A program made the translations under genes and the position numbers. From Chthoniobacteraceae bacterium (GTDB lineage Bacteria > Verrucomicrobiota > Verrucomicrobiia > Chthoniobacterales > Chthoniobacteraceae), in assembly GCA_947476255.1 (NCBI GenBank), contig CANJPY010000033.1, positions 1-48,659 on the forward strand: a stretch of 48,659 bases of DNA, read 5' to 3'. This document shows, in pieces, positions 15,773 through 26,090 of this stretch. The notes below the pieces were generated by a model. That model did no database searches. It had not been told where the DNA came from and worked only from the letters and a program-made list of their open reading frames with translations. The number at the start of each line of letters is the position of its first letter. The first letter of the stretch is position 1.

Positions 15773-18700
15773 GGGATGACAATGAATTCCGCGAGAGTGA
15801 ATAGAGTATGCGCGGCATTCTGCCACACCTCGCGGCTTGTAAGGATGTCGGACTCCGCAACACCGCGGGTGGCGGCGAGGCTGCGGATTGTCGCTGAAAA
15901 GCTGGCGAGCTCGGATTCCGTGGATGGGCGTCCGAAAGCGGCGCGAATCATGGACTCAGCCCTGTCTGGGGCAGACTTGCTGGCGTCTGCGAGCAAATGC
16001 CCCGCCCAATGGTCTGCTAGGGTGAGGACGAGAGGATCGTTAAGGAGAGCGAGGCTTTGGGCGGGTGTATTCGAGGACTCGCGGCGGCCTTGTGTGACTT
16101 TTCCGCCGGGGAGGTTGAATGCGTTCAGGAAATGAGGCGCCTCCATGAGCTGGAACTTGAGGTAGATGCTGCGGCGTCCGTCGCCGTCGAGCGGGCCGGT
16201 GAAGAGGCGTTTTTCGGGGTCGGCTTTCGTGCGGAATGGGTGCACGCTAGGACCAAACATCCGCGGATCGAGACGAGTCGATACCGCGAGCAGGCTGTCG
16301 CGAATGACTTCAGCTTCGGCGCGCCGCGCGGTCCAATGCGAGAGGAGGCGGTTCTGCGGGTCGATGGCATGGGCGCTGGTTCTGGGCGCGGCGGCAGATT
16401 GAAACGCACGGGTGAGCACGAGGGAACGGATCAGTCTTTGGAGAGACCAGCCGTCTGCAATGAACTGAACGGTGAGGTTGTCTAGCAACTCGGGGTGAGA
16501 GGGTTGGTCTCCGAGATGGCCGAAATCGTCGGGAGAAGCGACAAGCCCCAGGCCAAAAACCCATTGCCAGACACGATTCACAATGACGCGTGCGGTGAGA
16601 GGGTTGTCGGCGTTTGCGATAAGTTGCGCAAGCTCTTGGCGTCCGCTTCCATTGAGAGGCGTTGTGAAACCCTTGGGTGTGAGTGCTTGCAGATAACCGC
16701 TTTTAACGGTGGCACCGGGTCTGTTGTGGTCGCCGCGGACCAGCACTGGCTGTGCAACGGCATTTCCCTCGTCTGCCATGCCCGGCATCGTTGTGGGCAG
16801 CGTGAGGTCATTTTCGATTTCGCGATAGGCCGCTGTAAGATCTCCGAGGCGTGGTGTCGCAGATGCTTTGTTGGAAAGAAGACCGCTTTTAAGCAGCCAG
16901 TCGAGCCAGCGCATGTCGTCGTCTGTCGCACGGTTTGCGGCGAAGTTCGCGACGACTTCAGCAGCGACGGCCGCGTAGCGCGCCGCCGCCTCGGCGGTGG
17001 AGTTCGGCGGAGGGCCGGAAAAAAGACGCGAGAGATGCGTGAGGTCGGGCTTTGGTGTCTCCGCGCCGTCATGAAGCATAATGCGTCTCACACCCCACCA
17101 GGTGCGCGGGTTTTTTGCGTGTTCGACGTATGGTTTGCGCTGGTTTTCCGTGTCTTTGCCGAGGGTGCCGAGTGGGTCTGGGAATTTAGGATTGTCCCAA
17201 AACGTGAGCAGCTCTGCGTAGGGATGGAGGGAGTCGGATTTTTCAGGGAAAGGAATCGTGACCCACGACCAGTCGTCATGGTGGAACGAGTGCTGATGGT
17301 TGTAATTGAGCTGGCAGTTGTTGAAGACAAGCCGAGCAAGACTGAACCTGTTGCCCACGATTTCGAAGCTCACCTTAGAGTGAGTGCGAGTCAAAGCGGG
17401 CGAGCGGAGGGCGCCATTGAGTTTGTCCGACAGTGCAAACGTGAACACTCCGGCCGGGAGGAGCGCCTTCACAGCCTTTTCGCCCTCATGTGCGACGACG
17501 AAGTCACCACCGGGTGCCGCGTTGTTTCGTAATCCCATGCCGTCCGTGAACCACCTTGCCGGGGTGCCGTTTCGGAAATCCGCCAGCGTTGTAAACTTGG
17601 TGCTGTTGAATTCCGCACGAGACGCCATCTCCCTGTCGTGTTCTTCTGCAAGTTTTGTCCAGGCGCCGGAGATGTTTGATGCCACCGGTTTGCAGGCGAC
17701 AAACCAAGTGTACAGAGGGCTTTCCAAGTTTGGAGCTTTGTCCTTTACCGCGTCCGCGAGCGACTGGAGTTTTGCGGCGTTGATGCCATGCGCGTCTTGG
17801 CGCCAGAGCGCAGCCAGTTCGCTGCGGATGTCTTTTTTTTGCGCCAGCATCGCAGCCGTTGCGTCGCGGTTGACTTCCGGGGTGTCGAGCGTGTGCATGA
17901 CCGAGCGTGAACTCCGGAGCGTGGCGAGCAGCGAGTGGTAGTCGCGCGTTGAGATCGCGTCTAGTTTGTGATCATGACAGCGTGCACATGCGACAGTCGT
18001 CGCTTGGAATGCTTTTGTGAGAGTGTCGAGTTGGTTGTCCACGATGTCGTAGCCGATCACGCCAAACTGAACACAACTGTCGTGGTTCACCTCGCCGAAG
18101 CGGTAGAACGCCGTGCCGATGGCTGACTCGTTGAAACGCCCCCCTTTGTTCCAGCGCGGTTGCGACAGCAGATCGCCCGCGATGTGTTCGCGCGCGAACT
18201 GGTCGAACGGCAGGTCTTCGTTGAACGCGCGGATGACGTAATCGCGATACCGCCAGGCGTAAGCGGCGTCGTAGTTCCATTCGTTTCCATGCGTCTCCGT
18301 GAAGCGCACCACATCGAGCCAGTGTCGTGCAAAGCGTTCTCCGAAATGTGGCGAAGCCATCAGACGATCGACCAGCGCCGCATACGCCCCGTCAGGCGCG
18401 TGTTTTGCCGCAGAGACAAAGGCGTCAACTTCCTCCGGTTTTGGAGGCAGCCCTGTGAGCACTAGCGTCGCACGCCGCGCGAGTGTTGCTGCATCCGTCA
18501 CGGGCGATGGCTCGATGCCGGTCGTCGTCATCTGGTCGCGCAAGAACCTGTCCGTTGCGGAGGCCGTCCACTCCGAATCGGTCACGGCAGGAGGCGCGCC
18601 TTTACGCAGCGGTTGGAGGCTCCACCAGTTCCTGCGTTCTGCAAAAATTTCGTCCCACGTTTTTTTCGCCACTGCGCCGGGCGCGCCTGTGCGAGGATCG

Positions 18701-19080
18701 AACGCTCCGCGCCTTACCCATTCTTCGAGGTCTGCGATCTGCGCCGCGGTCAGTTTCCCTCCGGATTTCTCCGGCGGCATCTGCAGGTCCTTATCCGTTG
18801 CTCTTACAGCTTTGAGGAGCAGCGACTCGTCGGGCTTTCCCGGCACAATCGCTGGTCCGGAATCGCCGCCCTTTGCCCACCCGGCCTGCGAGTCGACGAG
18901 GAGTCCGCCCTTTTGTTTTTTATCAGCGCTGTGGCACTCGTAGCACCGCTCCACAAGCAGGGGGCGGATTTTTGTTTCGAAGAACGCGGATTCGTTGAGC
19001 TCTGCGGCTGGCAGGGAAGGGGCAAGGACCACCGCGGCGATAAGCGGCACCATTCCGTGGAATGTTCGGGTGGTGTCCAT
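15769..19080 (-). CDS. Secreted cytochrome with DUF1549 and DUF1553 domains
   Basis: The 1103-residue protein has a signal peptide (about 1-26), a planctomycete-type cytochrome c domain with CYECH at 46-50 and the MPPEKSGGKL motif near 101-110, then DUF1549 (about 170-390) with RHWLDVVRFTETHGNEWNY and a second CxxCH (CARCHDHKLD, 365-369). A beta-rich middle segment follows, and DUF1553 at the C-terminus contains NPLTARVIVNRVWQWVFGLGLV. The family is greatly expanded in PVC bacteria and is exported; its reaction is unknown, but two haem sites imply electron transfer. It starts 53 nt after the cytochrome/beta-propeller gene and is coupled to the DUF1501 gene by ATGA. Confidence 0.95.
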   Translation of the reverse strand: MDTTRTFHGMVPLIAAVVLAPSLPAAELNESAFFETKIRPLLVERCYECHSADKKQKGGLLVDSQAGWAKGGDSGPAIVPGKPDESLLLKAVRATDKDLQMPPEKSGGKLTAAQIADLEEWVRRGAFDPRTGAPGAVAKKTWDEIFAERRNWWSLQPLRKGAPPAVTDSEWTASATDRFLRDQMTTTGIEPSPVTDAATLARRATLVLTGLPPKPEEVDAFVSAAKHAPDGAYAALVDRLMASPHFGERFARHWLDVVRFTETHGNEWNYDAAYAWRYRDYVIRAFNEDLPFDQFAREHIAGDLLSQPRWNKGGRFNESAIGTAFYRFGEVNHDSCVQFGVIGYDIVDNQLDTLTKAFQATTVACARCHDHKLDAISTRDYHSLLATLRSSRSVMHTLDTPEVNRDATAAMLAQKKDIRSELAALWRQDAHGINAAKLQSLADAVKDKAPNLESPLYTWFVACKPVASNISGAWTKLAEEHDREMASRAEFNSTKFTTLADFRNGTPARWFTDGMGLRNNAAPGGDFVVAHEGEKAVKALLPAGVFTFALSDKLNGALRSPALTRTHSKVSFEIVGNRFSLARLVFNNCQLNYNHQHSFHHDDWSWVTIPFPEKSDSLHPYAELLTFWDNPKFPDPLGTLGKDTENQRKPYVEHAKNPRTWWGVRRIMLHDGAETPKPDLTHLSRLFSGPPPNSTAEAAARYAAVAAEVVANFAANRATDDDMRWLDWLLKSGLLSNKASATPRLGDLTAAYREIENDLTLPTTMPGMADEGNAVAQPVLVRGDHNRPGATVKSGYLQALTPKGFTTPLNGSGRQELAQLIANADNPLTARVIVNRVWQWVFGLGLVASPDDFGHLGDQPSHPELLDNLTVQFIADGWSLQRLIRSLVLTRAFQSAAAPRTSAHAIDPQNRLLSHWTARRAEAEVIRDSLLAVSTRLDPRMFGPSVHPFRTKADPEKRLFTGPLDGDGRRSIYLKFQLMEAPHFLNAFNLPGGKVTQGRRESSNTPAQSLALLNDPLVLTLADHWAGHLLADASKSAPDRAESMIRAAFGRPSTESELASFSATIRSLAATRGVAESDILTSREVWQNAAHTLFTLAEFIVIP

Positions 19081-19133
19081 GGGGGCTTGTGTCTGAGGTT
19101 TACTGACCTCGGATTAGGCTGGATGGGAATTTC

Positions 19134-21824
19134 TTACGAACGCGGGATTGCGCGCAGCGTGTAGTAACACTCCAGCTTTTTCCACGGTTCGGAGGGGGCG
19201 AAGAAGTCTTTGGTATCCTCCATGCGCAGGTGGTAGATGCGATCCAGACAGCGGTTGTCCGCGCCAAATCCTTCCAGGGAAAGTGTGACGGATTTGCGGT
19301 CTGGCGCAATTTTGGCCCCTGTGATGCGTGTATCTGATTTTTCGTGTTCTGGGGAGCCGTACGGAAGGCCGTCGGTGTAGAACCAGGAAGTGGCTTTCCA
19401 AGCATCGGCGAGGTCTTGTTCCTGCACGCGCGAGGCAAGGGGTTGGGTGAAGTGGACGGTGAACCCGGAACGGTCTGCGCTTACGTGATGGAGGTCGGCG
19501 GGAGGTGTTTTAGCGTCGAAAACAATGCGCTGAAGTTTGTCCTGGGAGCCGCCCTTGGCAGACCAACCGCGTCCGGTTTGTCCAAGCAGCAGGCTGCCGT
19601 CTGGGAGGAAGACGGGGCGCATGACTCCGGAGGCCGTGCCGAAGGCGAAGGGAATGACGCAGCCTTGGTCATTTCCGTCGACTGTTTCGGTGACAACGCG
19701 CAGTAGGGTGGACAGGGTCTGGTCCCCGATGAAGACTTGCCGTCCGTAAGGGCCGAACTTTCCACCGGTGGTATCCCAGGCGGGGTTGCCCGGGGAGTTT
19801 GCTAGTTTGCCATGGGGAAACCAGACGGCGGCTTTTCGGATCTTGTTTTTCCAGAGGTCAAACTTCAGTTCGGGAGAATCGGGGCGCATGCGTTTTTCGG
19901 GCAGGTCGAGCAACCCGGAGAGGTGGCCGTAGAACTTGCCTTCTTCCAGAGGAACCCACTTTGAAGAGCCCACGTATTCCCCTTGATTTTCGGCGTACCA
20001 GAGGCGGCCTTCGGGGTCGAACCCGAGTCCCGCAGGGCTGCGCAAGCCGTTGGCAAAGGGCTGTGCTTTTCCATCGGCGCCGACGCGAATGGCCCATCCT
20101 CGGTAGCCTCCCATGGAGCCCATGAAGGGCCCACCCGCGCGCCAAGAGGCTTTGTCGTTGCCGCTGTGGGTCAGGTTGAGGGTGATGTAGTAGTTGCCGG
20201 CGGCGTCCCGGACGGGGCCGTGTGCGTACTCGTGGTAGTTGGCGTGGAAGCCGTAATCGTCGTAAACGGATTCGAAGCGGTCTGCGCGGCCATCTCCATC
20301 GGTGTCGGTGAGGCGCGTCAGTTGGGGCTTTTGGGTGATCACAATGCGGTCGCCCTTGTCATCTTCAATAAAGATGCCGAGGCATTCGTAGGTGCTTTCT
20401 GCGAAAAGCGTCCATTGGTCCCCACGAATGCGCCAGATTCCGGCAGTGCGTGTGCCAAGAACGATGGTCCCGTCTTTTGCGACGGCAATTCCCGTGGGTT
20501 CAAAGAGTTGTTTGCGTCCGAACAAGTCTTTGGGAGATTCCCAGTCCTCGGCTGTATAGCCTGCAGGCAGTTGGAGGGGGAGTTTCCCGGGAGCGCTCGG
20601 CTTGCGGATCACGGGTTGCGGCGCTGCGTTTTCGCCGTTTGCGAGAAGGGGTCTTGCGACGAGGGCGTTGGGAAGAGCGGCCGAGAATTTGAAGGATTTG
20701 CCTCCGCCTGAAGGAAGTGTCCAGACGCCTTCGACTAAAGATCCGCCACTGGTTTGGATGTCGGCAAGGCCCTCGGTGTTGAGTTTGAATTTTTGGGGGT
20801 CCTGGAACTCGCCTTCGAGAAGAATCTCCAGACGGCTGTCCGTTGTGACATTCACGCGCTCAGAGAAACGGTTGCGCCCGATCTGGACGTGGAATACGGG
20901 ATCCCCTGATTTTGGGTCAATGTCGTGACGTGTCAGCTTTTGAGCGGCGTGCGCGGCCAGCTGTTGGGCAAAGGTTTGTTCGTCAGCGAGCCATTTTTCG
21001 GTGGCTTTTTCATCCAGCACATCGGGCTGCTTGAACTCGAGGTCAACCGGCTGTCCTTTGGGGTCGACGGGTTGGAGAAGTGGAGTGCGTTCGTGGAGGA
21101 GTTTTGCGCCCTGGCCAAGGGTGGAGCCCGGTTGACCGCGGCCCTCGCGTTCCTTGGCCAGGTTGAGGAAGCCGCCGCTCCAGATGTTGCGGACGGAGAG
21201 GAAGCGTTCGTCGAAGGTGTAGTTGACGCCGTTGGGGAGTCCCACATGCAAGGCGCGTCCGCTCGAGCCGGTGATGGGTGCGCGAAAGATGCGTGTCCGT
21301 TTGGCCACGGGTTCTTCTCCTGGGATTTCGAGGATGTTTTTGGGAGTGTTCCGTTTCTCGAGCTTGAGCAGGACCTGAGCCGGGCCGGCCTGCGGTGCGT
21401 CGGCGAGTGTGCGCAGATAGTGCCAGATGTTTTCGACAACTTCGTCCGAGAGGGTTTCCCGAGTGAAGAGAGGCATGGCGGCCGGGTAGGGCGTATTTTT
21501 GAGCGGGCCGGACTCTGCAATGGCGAGGTTGTCCCAAGCTTTACGGACGGAGTCCATGTAGTAGGCTTTGTCGGCTTTGACATTGCTTCTGGAGTTGCTT
21601 GCGGAATTAAGCACCTCCCGCTCCCTTGCATCTTTGAGAAAAAGGCCGTGGAGACCGGGGCCGGTGCGCAGGGATGCGTCGTTTTTGTCCACAGCATGGC
21701 AAACGATGCAGCCGTAGATTTCGAAGGCGTTTTTGCCTTCAGCGACGGCGTCGATTTCCTGTTGGCCTCGGGCTGGCAGAGAAAGGAGGAGGGGGGCGAA
21801 AAGCAGGAGGGAGCGGGTTTTCAT
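19134..21824 (-). CDS. Secreted cytochrome c fused to a sugar-dehydrogenase-like beta-propeller
   Basis: The 896-residue protein has a signal peptide (about 1-20) and an N-terminal cytochrome c domain with CIVCH at 39-43 and a likely distal haem ligand at Met117. A middle domain (about 170-420) is of the kind found in verrucomicrobial haem-binding proteins (DUF6797-like). A beta-propeller (about 430-730) follows, with GTIVLGTRTAGIWRI, DTDGDGRADRFESVYDDYG, SPAGLGFDPEGRLWYAENQG and LPDGSLLLGQTGRGW, resembling PQQ-type sorbosone/glucose dehydrogenases. It probably oxidises a sugar or related alcohol outside the cell and passes electrons to its own haem, but neither cofactor nor substrate is shown. 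It is the first gene of the three-gene set with DUF1553 and DUF1501. Confidence 0.85.
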   Translation of the reverse strand: MKTRSLLLFAPLLLSLPARGQQEIDAVAEGKNAFEIYGCIVCHAVDKNDASLRTGPGLHGLFLKDAREREVLNSASNSRSNVKADKAYYMDSVRKAWDNLAIAESGPLKNTPYPAAMPLFTRETLSDEVVENIWHYLRTLADAPQAGPAQVLLKLEKRNTPKNILEIPGEEPVAKRTRIFRAPITGSSGRALHVGLPNGVNYTFDERFLSVRNIWSGGFLNLAKEREGRGQPGSTLGQGAKLLHERTPLLQPVDPKGQPVDLEFKQPDVLDEKATEKWLADEQTFAQQLAAHAAQKLTRHDIDPKSGDPVFHVQIGRNRFSERVNVTTDSRLEILLEGEFQDPQKFKLNTEGLADIQTSGGSLVEGVWTLPSGGGKSFKFSAALPNALVARPLLANGENAAPQPVIRKPSAPGKLPLQLPAGYTAEDWESPKDLFGRKQLFEPTGIAVAKDGTIVLGTRTAGIWRIRGDQWTLFAESTYECLGIFIEDDKGDRIVITQKPQLTRLTDTDGDGRADRFESVYDDYGFHANYHEYAHGPVRDAAGNYYITLNLTHSGNDKASWRAGGPFMGSMGGYRGWAIRVGADGKAQPFANGLRSPAGLGFDPEGRLWYAENQGEYVGSSKWVPLEEGKFYGHLSGLLDLPEKRMRPDSPELKFDLWKNKIRKAAVWFPHGKLANSPGNPAWDTTGGKFGPYGRQVFIGDQTLSTLLRVVTETVDGNDQGCVIPFAFGTASGVMRPVFLPDGSLLLGQTGRGWSAKGGSQDKLQRIVFDAKTPPADLHHVSADRSGFTVHFTQPLASRVQEQDLADAWKATSWFYTDGLPYGSPEHEKSDTRITGAKIAPDRKSVTLSLEGFGADNRCLDRIYHLRMEDTKDFFAPSEPWKKLECYYTLRAIPRS

Positions 21825-22128
21825 TGGGGTGGTGCTGAAACTCGAGGAAGGGGGATGGGGTGGCTTTCCTGTGGCTTAAGGATGTGCCACAAGATTTCAG
21901 GCCTTTACTGTGTGTAGCCGGTTCTTGCGATCTGGTCGAAGGAGAAATGTTCTCTGTGTGGAGGGTTAGAGTTGTAGGGTTCAAGCCCTTGCTTGCAGGC
22001 CGTGCGGTCCGAGCGTTTTGGGATGGGGATAGACGAGGAATGTGATTCTTCCTGGGCGCGATCCATTCTGCTTCGCAAATGAGGGGCCCGCGTCTTAGTG
22101 TGCTGTGCTTCACCCTTTTTTCTTAGCC
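21825..22128. other. Divergent intergenic region
   Basis: This 304-bp stretch lies between the minus-strand cytochrome operon and plus-strand purL and must hold both promoters. I see no clear -35/-10 pair, no TGTATACA operator and no purine riboswitch-like structure in it. Confidence 0.6.
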
Positions 22129-25100
22129 ATGTTGATTCTCCGCGGTTCCCAGGCTCTATCCGACTCCCGACTAGAAACGCTTCGCCACTCGCTCACATCG
22201 GCGGGGCTCCCGATACGTGGGTTGGGCGCTGTTTTTGTGCATTTAGTGGAGGCGGAGGGGGATTTGGCGGCACACGAGCACGGTGTGCTTGAGCGGTTGT
22301 TGACGTACGGACCCACTCGTGCTTCGGGAGAGGATAGGGGGATGCTCAAAATTGTCGCACCGCGGCCTGGGACGATTTCTCCGTGGTCCTCGAAGGCGAC
22401 GAACATCGCGCAGATTTGCGGGTTGGGGGCGGTCACGCGTGTGGAGCGTGTTGTGGCTTTCAGCGTCGATACTGGGGGGGCGGTTTTAGACGAGGTACAA
22501 ATGCAGGCGTTGGAAGCCAAATTGCACGACCGGATGACGCAGGCGGTTTTCAGCGGCTATGAACCTCTCCATGTCTTGTTTGCGAAGGAGCAACCGCGTC
22601 CGCTTAGGGCGATTCCGCTGTTGTCCGAGGGGCGGGGGGCGTTGGAGGCCGCAAACCGCGAGCTGGGGTTGGCGCTTGCGGAGGACGAAATTGACTACCT
22701 GGTAAAGAGTTTCAACGCCTTGGGACGTGACCCGCACGACATCGAACTCATGATGTTTGCCCAGGCCAATTCCGAGCACTGCCGCCATAAAATCTTTAAC
22801 GCGAGCTGGGACATTGATGGCGAGGCGCAGGAACTGTCGTTGTTTCAGATGATTCGCAACACCTACAACCTGCACAAGGAGGGGATTCTTTCTGCCTACA
22901 AGGATAATGCCGCCGTTTTTGAGGGGTTCTCGGGTGGGAGGTTTTACGCGGATCCGCTCACGGGTGAGTACGCAGCGCATGAGGAGTTGATTCACATTTT
23001 GTGCAAAGTGGAAACGCACAATCATCCGACGGCTATCTCCCCTTATGCTGGAGCGGCGACCGGTTCGGGGGGGGAAATTCGGGACGAGGGAGCGACGGGG
23101 CGTGGCTCGAAGCCCAAAGCGGGGTTGACAGGATTCACGGTGTCCAACCTGCGCTTGCCAGGGGCGGAACAGCCGTGGGAGGCGCCATTTGGCAAGCCCG
23201 GGCGCATCGTTTCCGCCTTGGACATCATGATCGAGGGCCCCCTCGGAGCGGCAGCGTTTAACAACGAATTTGGGAGGCCCGCCTTGGCCGGATATTTTCG
23301 CACCTACGAAGCGGAGGTGCCAGGCGGGCAGGGGAACGAACTGCGCGGTTATCACAAGCCGATTATGCTCGCGGGCGGGCTGGGTAATATTAAGGCGGAG
23401 CATGTGGAAAAAGGGGCAGTGGCTCCGGGGGATGCCCTTATTGTGTTGGGCGGGCCGGCAATGTTGATTGGGCTTGGGGGCGGTGCGGCAAGTTCGGTGG
23501 CGAGTGGATCAGGGAACGCCGATTTGGACTTTGCCAGCGTGCAGCGAGATAACGCGGAGATGGAGCGGCGGTGCCAGGAAGTGATTGACCGCTGTTGGGC
23601 GATGGGGGCTGAAAATCCGATTTTGTTTATCCACGACGTGGGAGCTGGAGGTATTTCAAATGCCCTCCCTGAGCTCGTGAACGACGCTGGGCGGGGGGGA
23701 AAGTTCGAACTGCGGAAGGTGCCGAATGCGGAACCCGGGATGAGTCCTGTGGAGATATGGTGTAACGAGGCTCAGGAGAGGTATGTTCTGGCAGTGGGGG
23801 CGGATAAACTGGAGCTTTTCGCGCGTTTCTGCGAACGCGAGCGGTGTCCTTTCGCCGTTGTGGGGGAGGCCACGGAGGAGCGGCGGTTGGTGTTGGAGGA
23901 TTCGCACTTTAAGAACAGGCCGATCGACCTTCCTTTGGAGACGCTTCTGGGAAAACCACCACGGATGCACCGTAACGCGTCCTCTCTGAAACGTCCGTTG
24001 CGGGCACTTGATTTAAAGGGCCTGTCCTTGGGAGAGGCTGCACAGCGCGTCTTGAGTCATCCCGCGGTGGCTGACAAAGGCTTTTTGATCACGATTGGAG
24101 ATCGCACGATCACGGGACTGGTGGCCCGTGACCAGATGGTGGGGCCGTGGCAGGTGCCAGTCGCCGACTGTGCTGTGACGGCGGCCGCCTTTGACGTGTA
24201 CAGTGGGGAAGCCATGTCCATGGGGGAGCGGACTCCGGTGGCGGTGAACAGTGCGGCGGCTTCGGCTCGGTTGGCGGTAGGAGAAGCACTGACAAATCTG
24301 GCGGCGGCATCCGTGGGAGATCTGGGACGGGTGAATCTCTCGGCGAACTGGATGGCCGCTCCCGCCGTGGAAGGCGATGGAGCAGACCTTTACGCGGCCG
24401 TGCGTGCCGTGGGAATGGAACTGTGCCCCGCGCTGGGAATCACGATTCCCGTGGGCAAGGATTCGATGAGCATGAGCACGGTGTGGGAGGATGGTGGCAA
24501 ATCCAAGCGCATGACTGCGCCCGTATCACTGATTGTATCGGCTTTTGCGCCGTGCCTCGATGTGCGCCGGACGCTGACGCCTCAACTCTCCAGCCTATCC
24601 GACACGGCGCTCTTGCTGGTGGATCTTGGGAGGGGGAAGGATCGTCTGGGGGGCTCGATTCTCGCGCAGGTCGTTTCGCAGACCGGTTTGGAGGCTCCTG
24701 ATGTGGACTCTGCGGCGGACTTGAAGGGTTTCTGGAATGCGATTCAGGCTCTTTCCAAGGATGGCCTTCTTTTGGCGTATCACGACCGCTCTGACGGCGG
24801 GCTTTTCGCGTGCGTGGCTGAGATGGCTTTTGCGAGCCGGTTGGGAGTTGACCTGTCGTTGAATGCCGATGCTGATTGTTTCGCCGCGTTGTTTTCGGAG
24901 GAGCTTGGGGCCGTGTTACAGGTGCGCTGTGCGGATTTGCCGGCCGTGGAGAAGGCGCTTGATACGCAGCATTTGCTTGGCGCAACAAGCCGCATTGGGG
25001 CGCCCACCGGGCTCAACGGTGCATTGCGCGTGCGCAAGGGGACGGAGATCGTTTTTGACGAGAAAGTTTTGGAATTGCGCAAGACTTGGTCGCAGGTCAC

Positions 25101-26007
25101 TCACAGGATTGCGTCTTTGCGCGACAATCCGGTGTGCGCCGCGCAGGAAATGGAGGTTCGTCTGGACCCTGCGGATCCGGGGATTTCCCCCAAGGTGACT
25201 TTCGATATTCAGTTCGGTAAGGATTTTGACGGTCGCGCCCCTGTGGCAGTGTTGCGTGAACAAGGGGTGAACGGAGAGGTCGAAATGGCGGCGGCCTTCA
25301 CGCGGGCGCAATTCCGCGCAGTGGATGTACACATGAGCGACATCCTCGCAGGGCGTATCAAGCTGGAAGATTTTCGCGGGTTGGTGGCCTGCGGTGGTTT
25401 TAGTTACGGCGATGTATTGGGGGCTGGCGAGGGCTGGGCGAAGAGCATTCTTTTCAACACGCATGCGCGCGCGCAGTTTTCGGCGTTTTTCGCGAGGAAA
25501 GACAGCTTTGCCCTGGGTGTTTGCAATGGCTGCCAGATGATGAGCAACCTGCGTTCTCTGATTGAGGGCGCTGAATTGTGGCCTAGATTCGTTCAGAATC
25601 AGTCTGAGCGATTCGAAGCCCGGTATGTGTCGATGCGTATTGAAAAAAGTCCGAGTATTCTGTTTGCCGGAATGGAAGGAGCGGTGCTGCCCGTGGCGGT
25701 GGCGCATGGCGAGGGGTATGCGGAATTCGCCGACGCCGCGGCGGTTGAGCGAACCTTGCATTCGGGCCTTGTGGCTGCGCGTTATGTCGACAACCTGGAT
25801 CAGCCCACGGAGCGGTACCCGCTCAATCCCAATGGATCACCGCATGGCATGAACGCCTTCACTTCGCGGGATGGACGTGTGACGATATTGATGCCGCATC
25901 CCGAGCGAGTATTCCGTACGGCACAACTCAGTTGGGCCCCTGCTGGCTGGGGGGAAGATTCTCCGTGGCTCCGTTTGTTCCGAAACGCGCGCAGTTGGGT
26001 GGGGTGA
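22129..26007 (+). CDS. purL: Phosphoribosylformylglycinamidine synthase, single-chain type
   Basis: At 1292 residues this is the large, single-chain FGAM synthase that combines the PurS-, PurL- and PurQ-like parts. It has the ATP/substrate domain signatures [34 protein letters not shown] and [12 protein letters not shown], a second repeat with [13 protein letters not shown] and [17 protein letters not shown], and a C-terminal glutamine amidotransferase with the nucleophile in [10 protein letters not shown] and the terminal MPHPERVFR. It converts FGAR, glutamine and ATP to FGAM in purine synthesis. ATG 22129 was chosen over a GTG eight codons earlier because it matches the normal N-terminus. 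It stands alone between two minus-strand operons. Confidence 0.97.
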   Translation: MLILRGSQALSDSRLETLRHSLTSAGLPIRGLGAVFVHLVEAEGDLAAHEHGVLERLLTYGPTRASGEDRGMLKIVAPRPGTISPWSSKATNIAQICGLGAVTRVERVVAFSVDTGGAVLDEVQMQALEAKLHDRMTQAVFSGYEPLHVLFAKEQPRPLRAIPLLSEGRGALEAANRELGLALAEDEIDYLVKSFNALGRDPHDIELMMFAQANSEHCRHKIFNASWDIDGEAQELSLFQMIRNTYNLHKEGILSAYKDNAAVFEGFSGGRFYADPLTGEYAAHEELIHILCKVETHNHPTAISPYAGAATGSGGEIRDEGATGRGSKPKAGLTGFTVSNLRLPGAEQPWEAPFGKPGRIVSALDIMIEGPLGAAAFNNEFGRPALAGYFRTYEAEVPGGQGNELRGYHKPIMLAGGLGNIKAEHVEKGAVAPGDALIVLGGPAMLIGLGGGAASSVASGSGNADLDFASVQRDNAEMERRCQEVIDRCWAMGAENPILFIHDVGAGGISNALPELVNDAGRGGKFELRKVPNAEPGMSPVEIWCNEAQERYVLAVGADKLELFARFCERERCPFAVVGEATEERRLVLEDSHFKNRPIDLPLETLLGKPPRMHRNASSLKRPLRALDLKGLSLGEAAQRVLSHPAVADKGFLITIGDRTITGLVARDQMVGPWQVPVADCAVTAAAFDVYSGEAMSMGERTPVAVNSAAASARLAVGEALTNLAAASVGDLGRVNLSANWMAAPAVEGDGADLYAAVRAVGMELCPALGITIPVGKDSMSMSTVWEDGGKSKRMTAPVSLIVSAFAPCLDVRRTLTPQLSSLSDTALLLVDLGRGKDRLGGSILAQVVSQTGLEAPDVDSAADLKGFWNAIQALSKDGLLLAYHDRSDGGLFACVAEMAFASRLGVDLSLNADADCFAALFSEELGAVLQVRCADLPAVEKALDTQHLLGATSRIGAPTGLNGALRVRKGTEIVFDEKVLELRKTWSQVTHRIASLRDNPVCAAQEMEVRLDPADPGISPKVTFDIQFGKDFDGRAPVAVLREQGVNGEVEMAAAFTRAQFRAVDVHMSDILAGRIKLEDFRGLVACGGFSYGDVLGAGEGWAKSILFNTHARAQFSAFFARKDSFALGVCNGCQMMSNLRSLIEGAELWPRFVQNQSERFEARYVSMRIEKSPSILFAGMEGAVLPVAVAHGEGYAEFADAAAVERTLHSGLVAARYVDNLDQPTERYPLNPNGSPHGMNAFTSRDGRVTILMPHPERVFRTAQLSWAPAGWGEDSPWLRLFRNARSWVG

Positions 26008-26090
26008 TAGGTGCCGCTGGGATTTGGGATGAGTTGCGCGGATGGACAGAGGCGAACCCTGGTTTGTTACGGGATGGAGAGTGAGTGGCT

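Noticed and set aside
21960..22010. tRNA-like GGTTCAAGCCC sequence upstream of purL
   Set aside because: The 7-nt acceptor strand that should follow has no partner about 65-70 nt upstream, so no cloverleaf forms.
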